Assembly (NCBI GenBank): GCA_937899065.1
Contig: CALBPG010000114.1
Location: 1-44,690 of the forward strand
From: an uncultured Allomuricauda sp.
Lineage (GTDB): Bacteria > Bacteroidota > Bacteroidia > Flavobacteriales > Flavobacteriaceae
Length of the DNA: 44,690 nt
Direction of reading: 5' to 3'
The translations under genes were made by a program, and so were the position numbers. Positions 29,704 through 37,546 of this stretch are shown one piece after another. The stretch's first letter is position 1. Each line of letters begins with the position of its first letter. The notes below the pieces were generated by a model, which made no database searches, had not been told where the DNA came from, and saw nothing but the letters and a program-made list of their open reading frames with translations.

Positions 29704-30082
29704 TCAAAAGCACTTTGCAGTGCTTTTTTTCCTATGGTTGACGCTGATAACGGTACTTAGTTTGGTGTCATTTTCAGCACTGGATACCGAAGCCATCCGA
29801 ATCCCATTTGTGGATAAAATCACTCATTTTGTTTTTTATTTTGGCTTCGTGTTTTTTGGTAGTTTTTGGTTGGGTCGAAAGAGGGTTCATTTTAACTTGA
29901 AAAGGGTAATGGCAGTTTTCCTTTCGGGGGTAGCCTACGGAGGAATTATGGAACTATTGCAGCTGACCTTGACCCAAGATAGGGCCGCGGAGTGGACGGA
30001 TATGCTTTCTAACCTGTTGGGTGCTAGTTTTGCCGTTTTGGTAGTACTTCGGTTCAATCCTAGGAAAGAGCCGTTAAAATAA
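29672..30082 (+). CDS. VanZ-like membrane protein
   Basis: Small membrane protein of the VanZ-like family, function unknown, about 136 aa with four hydrophobic helices (the first around [17 protein letters not shown]). Helical boundaries and the motif [13 protein letters not shown] (with a conserved His) fit the family. The start is uncertain: ATG at 29657, 29669 and 29672 are all in frame and all overlap the end of gcvH; I chose 29672 because MRGIKRLL resembles homologues. A terminator-like hairpin (29706-29730) lies within the codons for the residues just before helix 1. Confidence 0.75.
   Translation: MRGIKRLLELNQKHFAVLFFLWLTLITVLSLVSFSALDTEAIRIPFVDKITHFVFYFGFVFFGSFWLGRKRVHFNLKRVMAVFLSGVAYGGIMELLQLTLTQDRAAEWTDMLSNLLGASFAVLVVLRFNPRKEPLK
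29706..29730 (+). terminator. Rho-independent terminator after gcvH, inside the VanZ-like frame
   Basis: Perfect 9-bp stem AAAAGCACT / AGTGCTTTT with a TTGC loop, followed by three further T residues (seven in a row). It starts 2 bases after the gcvH stop and is embedded in the next reading frame. Confidence 0.8.
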
Positions 30083-30143
30083 GCCCATCTATTGCGCATT
30101 TCCCAAATTAAATATTAAATTAGCGAACACTAAATCAATAAGA

Positions 30144-30848
30144 ATGGAACTAAAAAAGAATCCACGTGCTGACGTCGGTAAAAATAGCACACTCTATTTT
30201 GTTATAGGGTTAGCGGCTGTTTTAGGATTGGTGTATGGTGCCATGGAGTGGAAAAAATATGACCCGGACAGTGATTATGACATCTCTTTGAATGTTGAAG
30301 ACCAACTTGACGAAGAGGTGCCGATGACCGAGCAGATTAAAACGCCACCTCCACCTCCACCACCAGCAGCTCCAGAAGTTATTGAGGTCGTTGAGGATGA
30401 AGAAGAAGTGGAAGAAACCGTCATTGAATCTACTGAGACAAGTCAGGAAGAAGAGGTGATGGAAGTTGAAGAAGTTGAGGTTGACGAGGTTGATGAAGAT
30501 ATTTCAGTTCCCTTCGCAGTAATTGAAGATGTACCTGTTTTTCCGGGCTGTGAGAAAGCTGGAAACAAAAAGCAGTGCTTCCAAGAAATGATGCAAAAGC
30601 ATATCCGTAAAAATTTCCGTTATCCTGAGATTGCCCAAGAAATGGGTGTTCAAGGAAGGGTGAGCGTTATTTTCGTTATTCAGAAAGACGGAAGTATCGG
30701 TAACATAAGGATGCGAGGTCCAGACAAAAACTTAGAAGCTGAAGCGATGCGAATTATCAAAAAGCTTCCAAAAATGACACCAGGGAAACAAAGAGGTCGC
30801 CCTGTAAAAGTGCCATTCAGTATTCCAATTACATTTAAATTGCAATAG
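30144..30848 (+). CDS. TonB family energy transducer
   Basis: Periplasm-spanning energy transducer linking the proton motive force to outer membrane transporters, 234 aa. One N-terminal helix (residues about 16-33), then a proline run (KTPPPPPPPAAPE) and a long acidic stretch (roughly residues 75-115), then the C-terminal TonB domain (RYPEIAQEMGVQGRVSVIFVIQKDGS). The partner ExbB/ExbD genes are not in the window. It has its own terminator 20 bases downstream and lies 61 bases after the VanZ-like gene. Confidence 0.9.
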   Translation: MELKKNPRADVGKNSTLYFVIGLAAVLGLVYGAMEWKKYDPDSDYDISLNVEDQLDEEVPMTEQIKTPPPPPPPAAPEVIEVVEDEEEVEETVIESTETSQEEEVMEVEEVEVDEVDEDISVPFAVIEDVPVFPGCEKAGNKKQCFQEMMQKHIRKNFRYPEIAQEMGVQGRVSVIFVIQKDGSIGNIRMRGPDKNLEAEAMRIIKKLPKMTPGKQRGRPVKVPFSIPITFKLQ

Positions 30849-30866
30849 GAAAAAGAATCATTCAAG

Positions 30867-30892
30867 AAGCCTCGAGAAATCGGGGCTTTTTT
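30867..30892 (+). terminator. Rho-independent terminator after tonB-like gene
   Basis: A 9-bp stem AAGCCTCGA / TCGGGGCTT with one G-T wobble, GAAA loop and a run of six T residues, 18 bases after the stop codon. Confidence 0.85.
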
Positions 30893-30983
30893 ATTGCATC
30901 CCATTTCATTTTCCCATTGGTTTCAAAAGGTTAAACAAAAGCAAGGTCTGTTACTTGGAATCATAAGAAATTGAAGCTAAGCT

Positions 30984-31015
30984 TTTGTATTAGGTACAGT
31001 TCGACGTTATCTTTG
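30984..31015 (+). promoter_or_regulatory. Probable promoter of the cyoE-cox block, Bacteroidota consensus
   Basis: TTTG at 30984-30987 and TATCTTTG at 31008-31015 with 20 bases between them match the phylum's -33/-7 consensus exactly. The transcript would start near 31022, giving a leader of about 14 bases before the cyoE ATG. It lies in the 187-base gap after the tonB terminator, which otherwise shows nothing. Confidence 0.7.
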
Positions 31016-31035
31016 CACGTCAATAGAAATTGTAG

Positions 31036-31938
31036 ATGAGGTCTGTGGCAGGTTCTGTTTCCAGTAGTACGTTTGCATTGGTTTTTTCTGATTTCAAGGA
31101 GATTACCAAAGCAAAATTGGCGTTGAGCGTGCTTTTTTCTTCTATAGCAGGCTATTTTCTGGGGGCATATCAAATCGACTTTTATGAGGTGTTTTTGTTG
31201 GCCTTTGGCGGATACTGCATGGTAGGGGCCTCCAATGCCTATAACCAGGTTATCGAAAAAGATTTGGACGCTTTGATGAAGCGAACCAAAAACCGGCCTA
31301 TTCCAGCCGGACGCATGTCGGTAAATACGGCCCTCGCAATTGCCATTGCCATGACCCTCATGGGTGTAGTAGCCTTGTATATTCTCAATCCCAAAACAGC
31401 GATGTTTGGGGCGATATCCATATTTCTATATACCTCGGTGTACACGCCCTTAAAAACAAAAACCCCTTTGGCGGTTTTTGTTGGTGCTTTCCCAGGGGCC
31501 ATTCCATTTATGTTGGGTTGGGTGGCTGCTACGAATGATTTTGGTATTGAACCAGGAACTTTATTTATGATTCAATTCTTCTGGCAGTTTCCGCATTTTT
31601 GGGCGCTAGGTTGGATGTTGGATGATGATTACAAAAAAGGAGGCTTTAAAATGCTTCCAACGGGCAAAAAGGATACGGGAACGGCCGTTCAGATTATCCT
31701 TTACACCATTTTGATGATTGTTATTTCCATTATGCCCGTTTTCGGATTCACAGGACGTTTGGTGTTAAGTGTTCCAGCGGCAGCGCTCATTCTGGTGTGT
31801 GGTCTGGTAATGTTGTTTTTTGCCTTTAAACTATATGAAAAAAGAGATAATGTTGCAGCCCGCAGACTTATGCTGGCTAGCGTTACCTATATATCGGTTA
31901 TTCAAATCATATTTGTTATTGATAAAATGTTGAGTTAA
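31036..31938 (+). CDS. cyoE: Protoheme IX farnesyltransferase (heme O synthase)
   Basis: Integral membrane prenyltransferase that farnesylates heme B to heme O, the precursor of heme A for the aa3 oxidase. Of 300 aa, about nine hydrophobic helices are predicted and the two prenyl-diphosphate-binding acidic motifs appear: NAYNQVIEKDLDALMKRTKNRP near residue 64 (shown in part by its N and D residues) and LGWMLDDDYKKGG near residue 192. A heme A synthase gene (ctaA) is not in the window. It heads the second oxidase block; the next gene begins one base after its stop. Confidence 0.94.
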   Translation: MRSVAGSVSSSTFALVFSDFKEITKAKLALSVLFSSIAGYFLGAYQIDFYEVFLLAFGGYCMVGASNAYNQVIEKDLDALMKRTKNRPIPAGRMSVNTALAIAIAMTLMGVVALYILNPKTAMFGAISIFLYTSVYTPLKTKTPLAVFVGAFPGAIPFMLGWVAATNDFGIEPGTLFMIQFFWQFPHFWALGWMLDDDYKKGGFKMLPTGKKDTGTAVQIILYTILMIVISIMPVFGFTGRLVLSVPAAALILVCGLVMLFFAFKLYEKRDNVAARRLMLASVTYISVIQIIFVIDKMLS

Positions 31939-31939
31939 G

Positions 31940-32521
31940 ATGGATTTGACACAAGCGACAGCTCAAGAGAAAAACAGCAGAGCTAAGAAAATGATGCTTT
32001 GGTTCGGATTGGTTAGCCTCATTATGGGCTTTGCCGGTTGGACCAGTGCCTACATTGTAAGTAGTAAGCGAGCGGACTGGATAAGTGACCTACAGTTGCC
32101 ACAAGCCTTTGTTTGGAGTACGGCAACTATTGTATTGAGCAGTTTGACCTATATTCTGGCCAAAAGAGCGGTAAAACAGAACAACCAAGGTCAAGGTCGT
32201 TTGATGTTGGGAATTACCCTTGCTCTAGGGTTACTTTTTGTAGTACTCCAGTTTGTCGGATTCTCCCAAATGCTGGAAAATGGCTACTATTTTACCGGTC
32301 CTACCAGTAATATCAAAATGTCCTACGTGTTCTTGATTGCTGCGGTACATATTGTACACGTGGTCGCAGGCTTGATTTCGTTGTTGGTAGTGATGTTCCA
32401 GCAATTTAGAGGGAAGTACACTCCTAGCAATATGCTTGGTTTAGAACTGGGTGCTACTTTTTGGCATTTTTTGGATTTGTTATGGGTATATCTCATCCTT
32501 TTCATGTATTTCGTAAAATAA
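31940..32521 (+). CDS. Cytochrome c oxidase subunit III (short paralog, 193 aa)
   Basis: Five-helix subunit III of the bacterial heme-copper oxidase type, 193 aa, with helices at roughly residues 20-42, 53-73, 87-107, 127-150 and 166-192. Recognisable stretches are GWTSAYIVSSK near the first helix, HIVHVVAGLI and the C-terminal GATFWHFLDLLWVYLILFMYFVK. It starts at ATG 31940, one base after cyoE. A second, longer subunit III gene follows, so this locus carries two related but different copies in tandem. Confidence 0.9.
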   Translation: MDLTQATAQEKNSRAKKMMLWFGLVSLIMGFAGWTSAYIVSSKRADWISDLQLPQAFVWSTATIVLSSLTYILAKRAVKQNNQGQGRLMLGITLALGLLFVVLQFVGFSQMLENGYYFTGPTSNIKMSYVFLIAAVHIVHVVAGLISLLVVMFQQFRGKYTPSNMLGLELGATFWHFLDLLWVYLILFMYFVK

Positions 32522-32555
32522 ATGAAAGGAAGTACGGTTTTCATTCCAATAGTAC

Positions 32556-32586
32556 TTTAAGAAAAGGGTAAAAGGTTTTATTTTTG
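32556..32586 (+). promoter_or_regulatory. Possible internal promoter before the long subunit III gene
   Basis: TATTTTTG at 32579-32586 fits the TAnnTTTG box, with TTTA 19 bases upstream at 32556-32559 as an imperfect -33 element. It lies in the 92-base gap between the two subunit III genes. Confidence 0.4.
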
Positions 32587-32613
32587 CTAAAGTTTTATTA
32601 AAACAAAACGTAT

Positions 32614-33588
32614 ATGGATACAACGGTAACAACCGGTTCTGACGAAAATGTTTGGGGAGGTGGCAACCAGCCATTGAACGCAAGCTATGGTAAAATGATG
32701 ATGTGGTTCTTCATCGTTTCTGATGCCTTGACTTTCTCAGGATTTTTGGTAGCCTATGGATTTTCTCGATTCAAGTTTATTGAAACATGGCCCATTGCGG
32801 ATGAAGTGTTCACACACGTTCCCTTCTTCCACGGTAATTACCCGATGTACTACGTCGCATTCATGACCTTCATTTTGATTATGTCTTCGGTAACGATGGT
32901 ACTTGCTGTAGATGCGGGTCATAAAATGAAACAGAACAAAGTCATCTTTTATATGTTCCTGACCATTATTGGTGGTGCGATTTTCGTTGGTTCTCAAGCT
33001 TGGGAATGGGCAACTTTCATCAAGGGTGATTTTGGGGCGTTGGAAACAAAAGGAGGCCGTATCCTGCAATTTGTGAATGCTGAAACAGGCGAAAGAGCCG
33101 CGCTGGCGGATTTCTCTAAAACCTTACCTGAGGACAGAACAAAACATCAGAGTTATAATGGTATCTGGTATCAGGGAGAAGGATATCAAACCTCTTATTC
33201 TTTAAATGAAGTGATTGAAGGATTTAAGGCGAATCCGAACATCTTGATTCGTACCGAGCTCATAAGTGAAGAAGGAGAGAAAACCCTTTTAAGCAGAAAA
33301 GAATCTTTGGCAAAATTGAAAGACGCCACTATGGTCGTAGAAGGTGCCAACCTTATCCGTAATGAGTATGGAAGTAGGTTGTTTGCAGACTTCTTCTTTT
33401 TCATTACCGGATTCCACGGATTCCACGTATTTTCTGGAGTGGTTATCAACGTTATTATTTTCTTCAACGTTATTCTGGGAACGTACGAGCGAAGAGGACA
33501 CTATGAAATGGTTGAAAAGGTAGGGCTCTACTGGCACTTTGTAGATTTGGTTTGGGTATTCGTATTCACCTTCTTCTACCTTGTTTAA
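32614..33588 (+). CDS. Cytochrome c oxidase subunit III with large hydrophilic insert (324 aa)
   Basis: Second subunit III, 324 aa. Helices flank a hydrophilic insert: N-terminal helices around MMMWFFIVSDALTFSGFLVAY, FMTFILIMSSVTMVL and FYMFLTIIGGAIFVGSQAWEW, then residues about 138-253 without hydrophobic segments (FGALETKGG through ANLIRNEYG), then C-terminal helices at FFFFITGFHGFHVFSGV and WHFVDLVWVFVFTFFYLV. The QAWEW and HGFHV motifs are the family signature. The insert accounts for about a third of the protein and has no motif I recognise. Subunit IV follows after 26 bases. Confidence 0.92.
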   Translation: MDTTVTTGSDENVWGGGNQPLNASYGKMMMWFFIVSDALTFSGFLVAYGFSRFKFIETWPIADEVFTHVPFFHGNYPMYYVAFMTFILIMSSVTMVLAVDAGHKMKQNKVIFYMFLTIIGGAIFVGSQAWEWATFIKGDFGALETKGGRILQFVNAETGERAALADFSKTLPEDRTKHQSYNGIWYQGEGYQTSYSLNEVIEGFKANPNILIRTELISEEGEKTLLSRKESLAKLKDATMVVEGANLIRNEYGSRLFADFFFFITGFHGFHVFSGVVINVIIFFNVILGTYERRGHYEMVEKVGLYWHFVDLVWVFVFTFFYLV

Positions 33589-33614
33589 TTCCTAAAGTAT
33601 TTAAGTAAAGCATT

Positions 33615-33998
33615 ATGGCACACGAACATAAATTGGAAATCTTCAGAGGGCTTGTAAAGTTCAAGTCCAATATTCAAAAGATTTGGGGTGTTCTTATATT
33701 TCTTTCTATTGTTACTGCGATAGAAGTGGGTCTAGGGATTGTTAAACCAGAAGTTTTAACCAAAAATTACTTTTTGGGTATGAAACTGCTTAATTGGATT
33801 TTCATCATTTTGACTTTGGTAAAGGCCTATTACATTGCTTGGGATTTTATGCACTTGCGTGACGAGAAAAGTTCTTTACGAAGAGCTGTGGTTTGGACAC
33901 CCATTTTCTTGGTCAGCTATTTGATTTTCATTCTGTTGTTTGAAGCAGATTATATCTACAACGTCTTTAAGGATAGCTTTTTAGCCTGGAACTTCTAA
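33615..33998 (+). CDS. Cytochrome c oxidase subunit IV family protein
   Basis: Small membrane subunit of the prokaryotic oxidase subunit IV type, 127 aa, three helices (about residues 22-42, 55-77 and 95-117). The segment KAYYIAWDFMHLRDEK is diagnostic for this family: the helix-2 end with the conserved His and charged turn. It stabilises the oxidase assembly and has no redox centre. It follows the long subunit III by 26 bases and is closed by a terminator. Confidence 0.9.
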   Translation: MAHEHKLEIFRGLVKFKSNIQKIWGVLIFLSIVTAIEVGLGIVKPEVLTKNYFLGMKLLNWIFIILTLVKAYYIAWDFMHLRDEKSSLRRAVVWTPIFLVSYLIFILLFEADYIYNVFKDSFLAWNF

Positions 33999-34016
33999 GA
34001 AAGTATTAACATTTGT

Positions 34017-34050
34017 AAAAGACGGTTTAAAAACCGTCTTTTTTATTTTT
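34017..34050 (+). terminator. Rho-independent terminator after subunit IV
   Basis: AAAAGACGGTTT pairs with AAACCGTCTTTT, followed by TTATTTTT. It lies 18 bases after the subunit IV stop. The T tract merges into TATTTTTG (34044-34051), which matches the -7 promoter box for the next gene, so terminator and promoter may overlap. Confidence 0.82.
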
Positions 34051-34068
34051 GTAATCTGAGGTCTTGCA

Positions 34069-34701
34069 ATGAAAAAAACCTTTGTTCTTGTTGTTCTTTT
34101 TGTGTTTCCCTTAGTGGCGTATTTGTTCTTTGCGTCTGGTGTAAATAACTTCGGAAAACTGCCGGTACTTACGGAAAGCGTTCCTGAACTACAAAACCAA
34201 AAAGGTGAACCCCAGTTGGAAGGAAAGATTACAATTTTGGGATTTTTGGGGAACGAAGTAGGCAAGAAAAAGGGTAACGCATTTAATCTAAACCAAAAAA
34301 TTTACAAGCGTTTCAGTGACTTCAACGATTTCCAATTGTTAATGGTTGTGCCCAAAGGGCACGAAGTTGAAGTGAATGCTCTGAAAGATGAGTTAGGCAC
34401 ACTTTCCGATACCGAAAAATGGAATTTTGTTTACAAAGATTCCAATGAAATCCAAACCTATTTTTATCAGTTAAAGAGCAACTTAGCGTTGGATGAGGAT
34501 TTGGGTTCTTCTTATGTTTTTATAATTGATAAAGACAAAAACCTTAGAGGAAGGAAAGATGACGAGGATGAAGGTGTTAAATATGGATTCAATACCGCTT
34601 CAGTCGCCGAGTTGAACAATAAAATGGAGGATGATGTCAAAATTATTTTGGCGGAATATCGACTAGCCCTAAAGAAGAATAATGCCGACAGGAGCAAATA
34701 A
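34069..34701 (+). CDS. Membrane-anchored protein with thioredoxin-like features but no cysteine
   Basis: Protein of 210 aa with one N-terminal helix (FVLVVLFVFPLVAYLFFASG) and a soluble domain resembling the thioredoxin-like fold of SCO proteins in order and spacing: a beta strand ITILGFLG, a helix, a strand FQLLMVV, then a late strand SSYVFIIDKDKNLRG similar to the SCO strand-plus-turn. The entire sequence contains no cysteine, so it cannot use the CxxxC copper site. It overlaps the SCO1 gene by 20 bases and lies between oxidase subunit IV and SCO1, suggesting a role in oxidase assembly. The fold is inferred by eye; no function is established. Confidence 0.65.
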   Translation: MKKTFVLVVLFVFPLVAYLFFASGVNNFGKLPVLTESVPELQNQKGEPQLEGKITILGFLGNEVGKKKGNAFNLNQKIYKRFSDFNDFQLLMVVPKGHEVEVNALKDELGTLSDTEKWNFVYKDSNEIQTYFYQLKSNLALDEDLGSSYVFIIDKDKNLRGRKDDEDEGVKYGFNTASVAELNNKMEDDVKIILAEYRLALKKNNADRSK

Positions 34702-35425
34702 AGGAAAACGCTATACCTACGTTTGGGTGTCTTTGGTGATACTCGTTTTCGGAATCATCTTTATTCCCAAGATAGTAAACCGACTTAAGGGTAAAAGCGT
34801 GGTCGAAAACGACCGCATGAGCATGGTGGCCTTGGAAAAGGAACTCAGTTATGTTGTTAATAATGGAAAGCGTCGTAAGGTACCTGAGTTTCGTTTTTTA
34901 AACCAAGACAGTGTGTTGGTTTCCGACAAAGACTATCTTGGAAAAGTGTATGTGGTAGAGTTCTTTTTTACGACTTGTCCGACCATCTGTCCCATCATGA
35001 CCAAAAACTTGTTGGCCTTGCAAAATACGTTTTCCGAGCAAGAAGACTTCGGGGTAGCTTCGTTCACTATCAATCCTCGATACGATACCCCTTCAGTACT
35101 TAAGGCCTATCAAGCAAAAAATGAGGTCACAGACCCCGATTGGAATTTCTTGACAGGAGATTTCGACGCCATTTACCAATTGGCAAAAGAAGGGTTTTAC
35201 CTTCCCGCAGAAGAAAATAGTGATGCTCCTGGTGGATTTGAACATTCTGGGATGCTAGCTTTGGTAGACAAGCAAGGGTATTTGCGTTCTCGAGAAGATG
35301 GTTTCGGTAACCCGATTATTTACTATCGAGGTACCGTTACCGAAAAACAGGGCGTTAACGAAGAAGGGGAGCCCCAACAAATTACTATCCTCAAAGAGGA
35401 TATTCAAAAGTTATTGGCAGAATGA
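34682..35425 (+). CDS. SCO1/SenC-type copper insertion protein
   Basis: Membrane-anchored copper chaperone for assembly of CuA in CoxB, 247 aa. One N-terminal helix (about residues 14-30), then the thioredoxin-like fold with CxxxC copper ligands at C99 and C103 (CPTICPIMTKN) and the third ligand at H188 (FEHSGMLALVD). All three expected ligands are present. The start at ATG 34682 overlaps the preceding gene by 20 bases and its end overlaps the DUF420 gene by 4 bases, so expression is probably coupled throughout. Confidence 0.93.
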   Translation: MPTGANKGKRYTYVWVSLVILVFGIIFIPKIVNRLKGKSVVENDRMSMVALEKELSYVVNNGKRRKVPEFRFLNQDSVLVSDKDYLGKVYVVEFFFTTCPTICPIMTKNLLALQNTFSEQEDFGVASFTINPRYDTPSVLKAYQAKNEVTDPDWNFLTGDFDAIYQLAKEGFYLPAEENSDAPGGFEHSGMLALVDKQGYLRSREDGFGNPIIYYRGTVTEKQGVNEEGEPQQITILKEDIQKLLAE

Positions 35426-35961
35426 GTACTACAGAAGTTGGTGTAAGAGAAAAGAAACTGAATCGTTGGATAACCATAGTTTCCATTGCGGTGCCTTTAG
35501 TTGTCGCGTTCTTGTTTGGTTATAAAATTCCAAATGCGAAACCCTTGACTTTTTTGCCACCCATATACGCTAGCATTAATGGGATAACTGCTATTTTGTT
35601 GATTGCTGCGGTGATTGCCATTAAAAATGGAAAGCGCAAATTGCATCAAAATTTAATGACCACTTGTATTGCACTTTCCGCCATGTTTTTGGTGATGTAT
35701 GTAGCTTATCATATGACCTCGGAAAGCACCAAGTTTGGTGCTGAAGGTGTCATCCGCTATGTCTATTTCTTTATTTTGATTACCCACATTACCCTCTCCA
35801 TTGGGGTTATTCCCATGGTATTGATTACATATAGTAAATCGTACTTGAAAGATTTTGTGAGTCATCGAAAATGGGCCAAGTTTACGTTTCCCATTTGGTT
35901 GTACGTAGCCATTACGGGAGTAGTGGTGTATTTGATGATTTCACCCTATTACATGCACTAA
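35422..35961 (+). CDS. DUF420 membrane protein (CtaM/YozB-like oxidase assembly factor)
   Basis: Membrane protein of 179 aa with five hydrophobic helices, DUF420 family. The family includes CtaM of Staphylococcus aureus, needed for activity of an aa3 oxidase, so a role in oxidase maturation here is a good inference. Conserved residues are visible: LHQNLMTTCIALSAMFLVMYVAYH, ITHITLSI and HRKWAKFTFPIWLYVAITG with their histidines. It overlaps the SCO1 gene by 4 bases and the next small gene by one base (TAATG). Confidence 0.88.
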   Translation: MSTTEVGVREKKLNRWITIVSIAVPLVVAFLFGYKIPNAKPLTFLPPIYASINGITAILLIAAVIAIKNGKRKLHQNLMTTCIALSAMFLVMYVAYHMTSESTKFGAEGVIRYVYFFILITHITLSIGVIPMVLITYSKSYLKDFVSHRKWAKFTFPIWLYVAITGVVVYLMISPYYMH

Positions 35962-36173
35962 TGAATACAAGAAGTACGGTCCTTATTTTGATGCTATTGT
36001 TCTTGCCTATGGTTAGCGAGGCGCAATGTGCCATGTGTCGTGCAGTAGTAGAAAGTGAGGCGGATGGCAAAACGGCTGAGGCCATCAACAATGGCATTGT
36101 TTACCTCATGGCCATACCCTACGTACTGGTCGCCGGGGTCTTTTATTTCGTGTATCGAAAGATGCGACGTTAA
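35961..36173 (+). CDS. Small membrane protein with exported CxxC motif
   Basis: Small protein of 70 aa: signal peptide (residues 1-21, cleavage site likely after SEA), then QCAMCRAVVESE with C23 and C26 at the very start of the mature protein, a short polar stretch, and a transmembrane helix (VYLMAIPYVLVAGVFYFVY) with a basic tail. This places the CxxC motif in the periplasm next to the membrane. It shares TAATG with the DUF420 stop, so it is the last gene of the assembly cluster. I recognise no named family; metal or thiol handling is inferred from the motif and neighbours. Confidence 0.75.
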   Translation: MNTRSTVLILMLLFLPMVSEAQCAMCRAVVESEADGKTAEAINNGIVYLMAIPYVLVAGVFYFVYRKMRR

Positions 36174-36285
36174 CAAATTCAAAAAATTAACATTTTTTTT
36201 ACGGTATAACTGTAACAATAAAGCTTACTTCATGTCTTACTGAGGTACGCTCGCGTATTTCATCAATCAATCAAAACACTTTCCT
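36174..36285. other. AT-rich gap before the ABC export locus
   Basis: A 112-base gap. It contains an A/T-only inverted repeat around 36181-36199 (AAAAAAT-TAAC-ATTTTTT), possibly a weak terminator for the oxidase assembly cluster, and repeats of ATCA just before the first permease. No clear TAnnTTTG promoter box is visible. Confidence 0.35.
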
Positions 36286-37530
36286 ATGTTCGATATAGAA
36301 CGGTGGCAAGAGATATTCGACACTATCCGTAAGAACAAACTCCGTACATTTTTGACCGGACTCTCCGTTGCGTCTGGTATTTTCATCTTGGTAATTTTAT
36401 TAGGCTTTGGTCAAGGCATGCGCAATGGTATTGAGCAAGAATTCAAACAAGATGCATCTACTAGTATTTGGGCTTGGCCCGGAATGACCTCCAAAGGATA
36501 TAAGGGACTCAACCCTGGTCGTCGAATTCGCTTCGTCAACGAAAACTTTGAGACCGTAAGCTCCATGTACGAAGAGGATATCGAATATGAATCTTCTAGA
36601 ATTTTTGTCCGCGACATTACCGTAAACTACGGAAAAGAAGCCCTTATCTATGGAGTTCAAGGCGTTTCTACAGATTTTCAGTTTATCGAAAATACAGCGA
36701 TGCTAGAAGGGCGTTTCGTAAACCACCTTGACGAACTGGCTACTGGAAAAGTTGCCATCATTGGCAACAAAATCAAAAAAGATGTTTTTAACGAGGTTGA
36801 CAGTCCTTTGGGAGAGATGATTGATATCTCGGGAATTCCCTTTAAAGTTATTGGGGTTTTCAGGGAAATGCGAGAACAAGAGGAAGAACGTATCTACATT
36901 CCCATTACCACAGCGCAAAAAGTATTCAACGGCGGAAATCGAGTTAACAATATGGCCTATACGCTTCCACCGGTCGAGAACTTTGACGAAGCCGTAGCAC
37001 AGGCGGTAGCCTTTAAAGAAAATCTAAAATCGTACTTACAACAAGCGCATACTGTCGCACCAGATGATAATGGCGCCTTGGAAGTGTGGAGCGCTATGGA
37101 AGAAGCGAAACGTTACTATGGTCTCACAGGGAATATAAAACTATTTTTCTGGTTTGTGGGTATTTGTACCATTATTGCTGGGGTAGTAGGAGTGAGCAAC
37201 ATAATGATGATTGTGGTACGCGAGCGTACCCGAGAAATAGGGATTCGAAAAGCATTGGGTGCAAAACCCTGGTCCATTATTGGAATGATTTTGCATGAAG
37301 CCATTTTTGTAACGGCTATTTCTGGTTTTGCAGGCCTCATTTTCAGCATGGGCCTTTTAGAACTGGTAGGCCCGAATATTGAAGTAGATTATGTCTTAAA
37401 TCCCTCAGTGAGTTTTAACGTGGCATTTTCCACAGTAATTGTATTGATAGTAGCAGGTACTTTGGCAGGATTTGTGCCAGCATGGCGGGCTGCTCGTGTG
37501 CAAGTGATAGAATCCTTACGAGACGAATAA
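36286..37530 (+). CDS. MacB-type ABC transporter permease (A)
   Basis: Permease of 414 aa of the MacB/FtsX type, used in mechanotransmission exporters. One N-terminal helix (SGIFILVILLGFGQG), a large periplasmic MacB_PCD-like domain (about residues 45-280), three C-terminal helices, and the family motif near the third helix (VRERTREIGIRKALGA), ending VIESLRDE. It contains no ATPase domain, so it depends on the ATPase at 40049. Its N-terminal EIFDTIRKNKLRTFL is closely similar to permease C (40743), while the next gene resembles permease D. Confidence 0.9.
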   Translation: MFDIERWQEIFDTIRKNKLRTFLTGLSVASGIFILVILLGFGQGMRNGIEQEFKQDASTSIWAWPGMTSKGYKGLNPGRRIRFVNENFETVSSMYEEDIEYESSRIFVRDITVNYGKEALIYGVQGVSTDFQFIENTAMLEGRFVNHLDELATGKVAIIGNKIKKDVFNEVDSPLGEMIDISGIPFKVIGVFREMREQEEERIYIPITTAQKVFNGGNRVNNMAYTLPPVENFDEAVAQAVAFKENLKSYLQQAHTVAPDDNGALEVWSAMEEAKRYYGLTGNIKLFFWFVGICTIIAGVVGVSNIMMIVVRERTREIGIRKALGAKPWSIIGMILHEAIFVTAISGFAGLIFSMGLLELVGPNIEVDYVLNPSVSFNVAFSTVIVLIVAGTLAGFVPAWRAARVQVIESLRDE

Positions 37531-37546
37531 CCAAAACCAACCAACC

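Noticed and set aside
35871..35960. Longer start for the small CxxC protein
   Set aside because: It would lie inside the DUF420 gene and spoil the signal peptide; ATG 35961 with TAATG coupling fits better.
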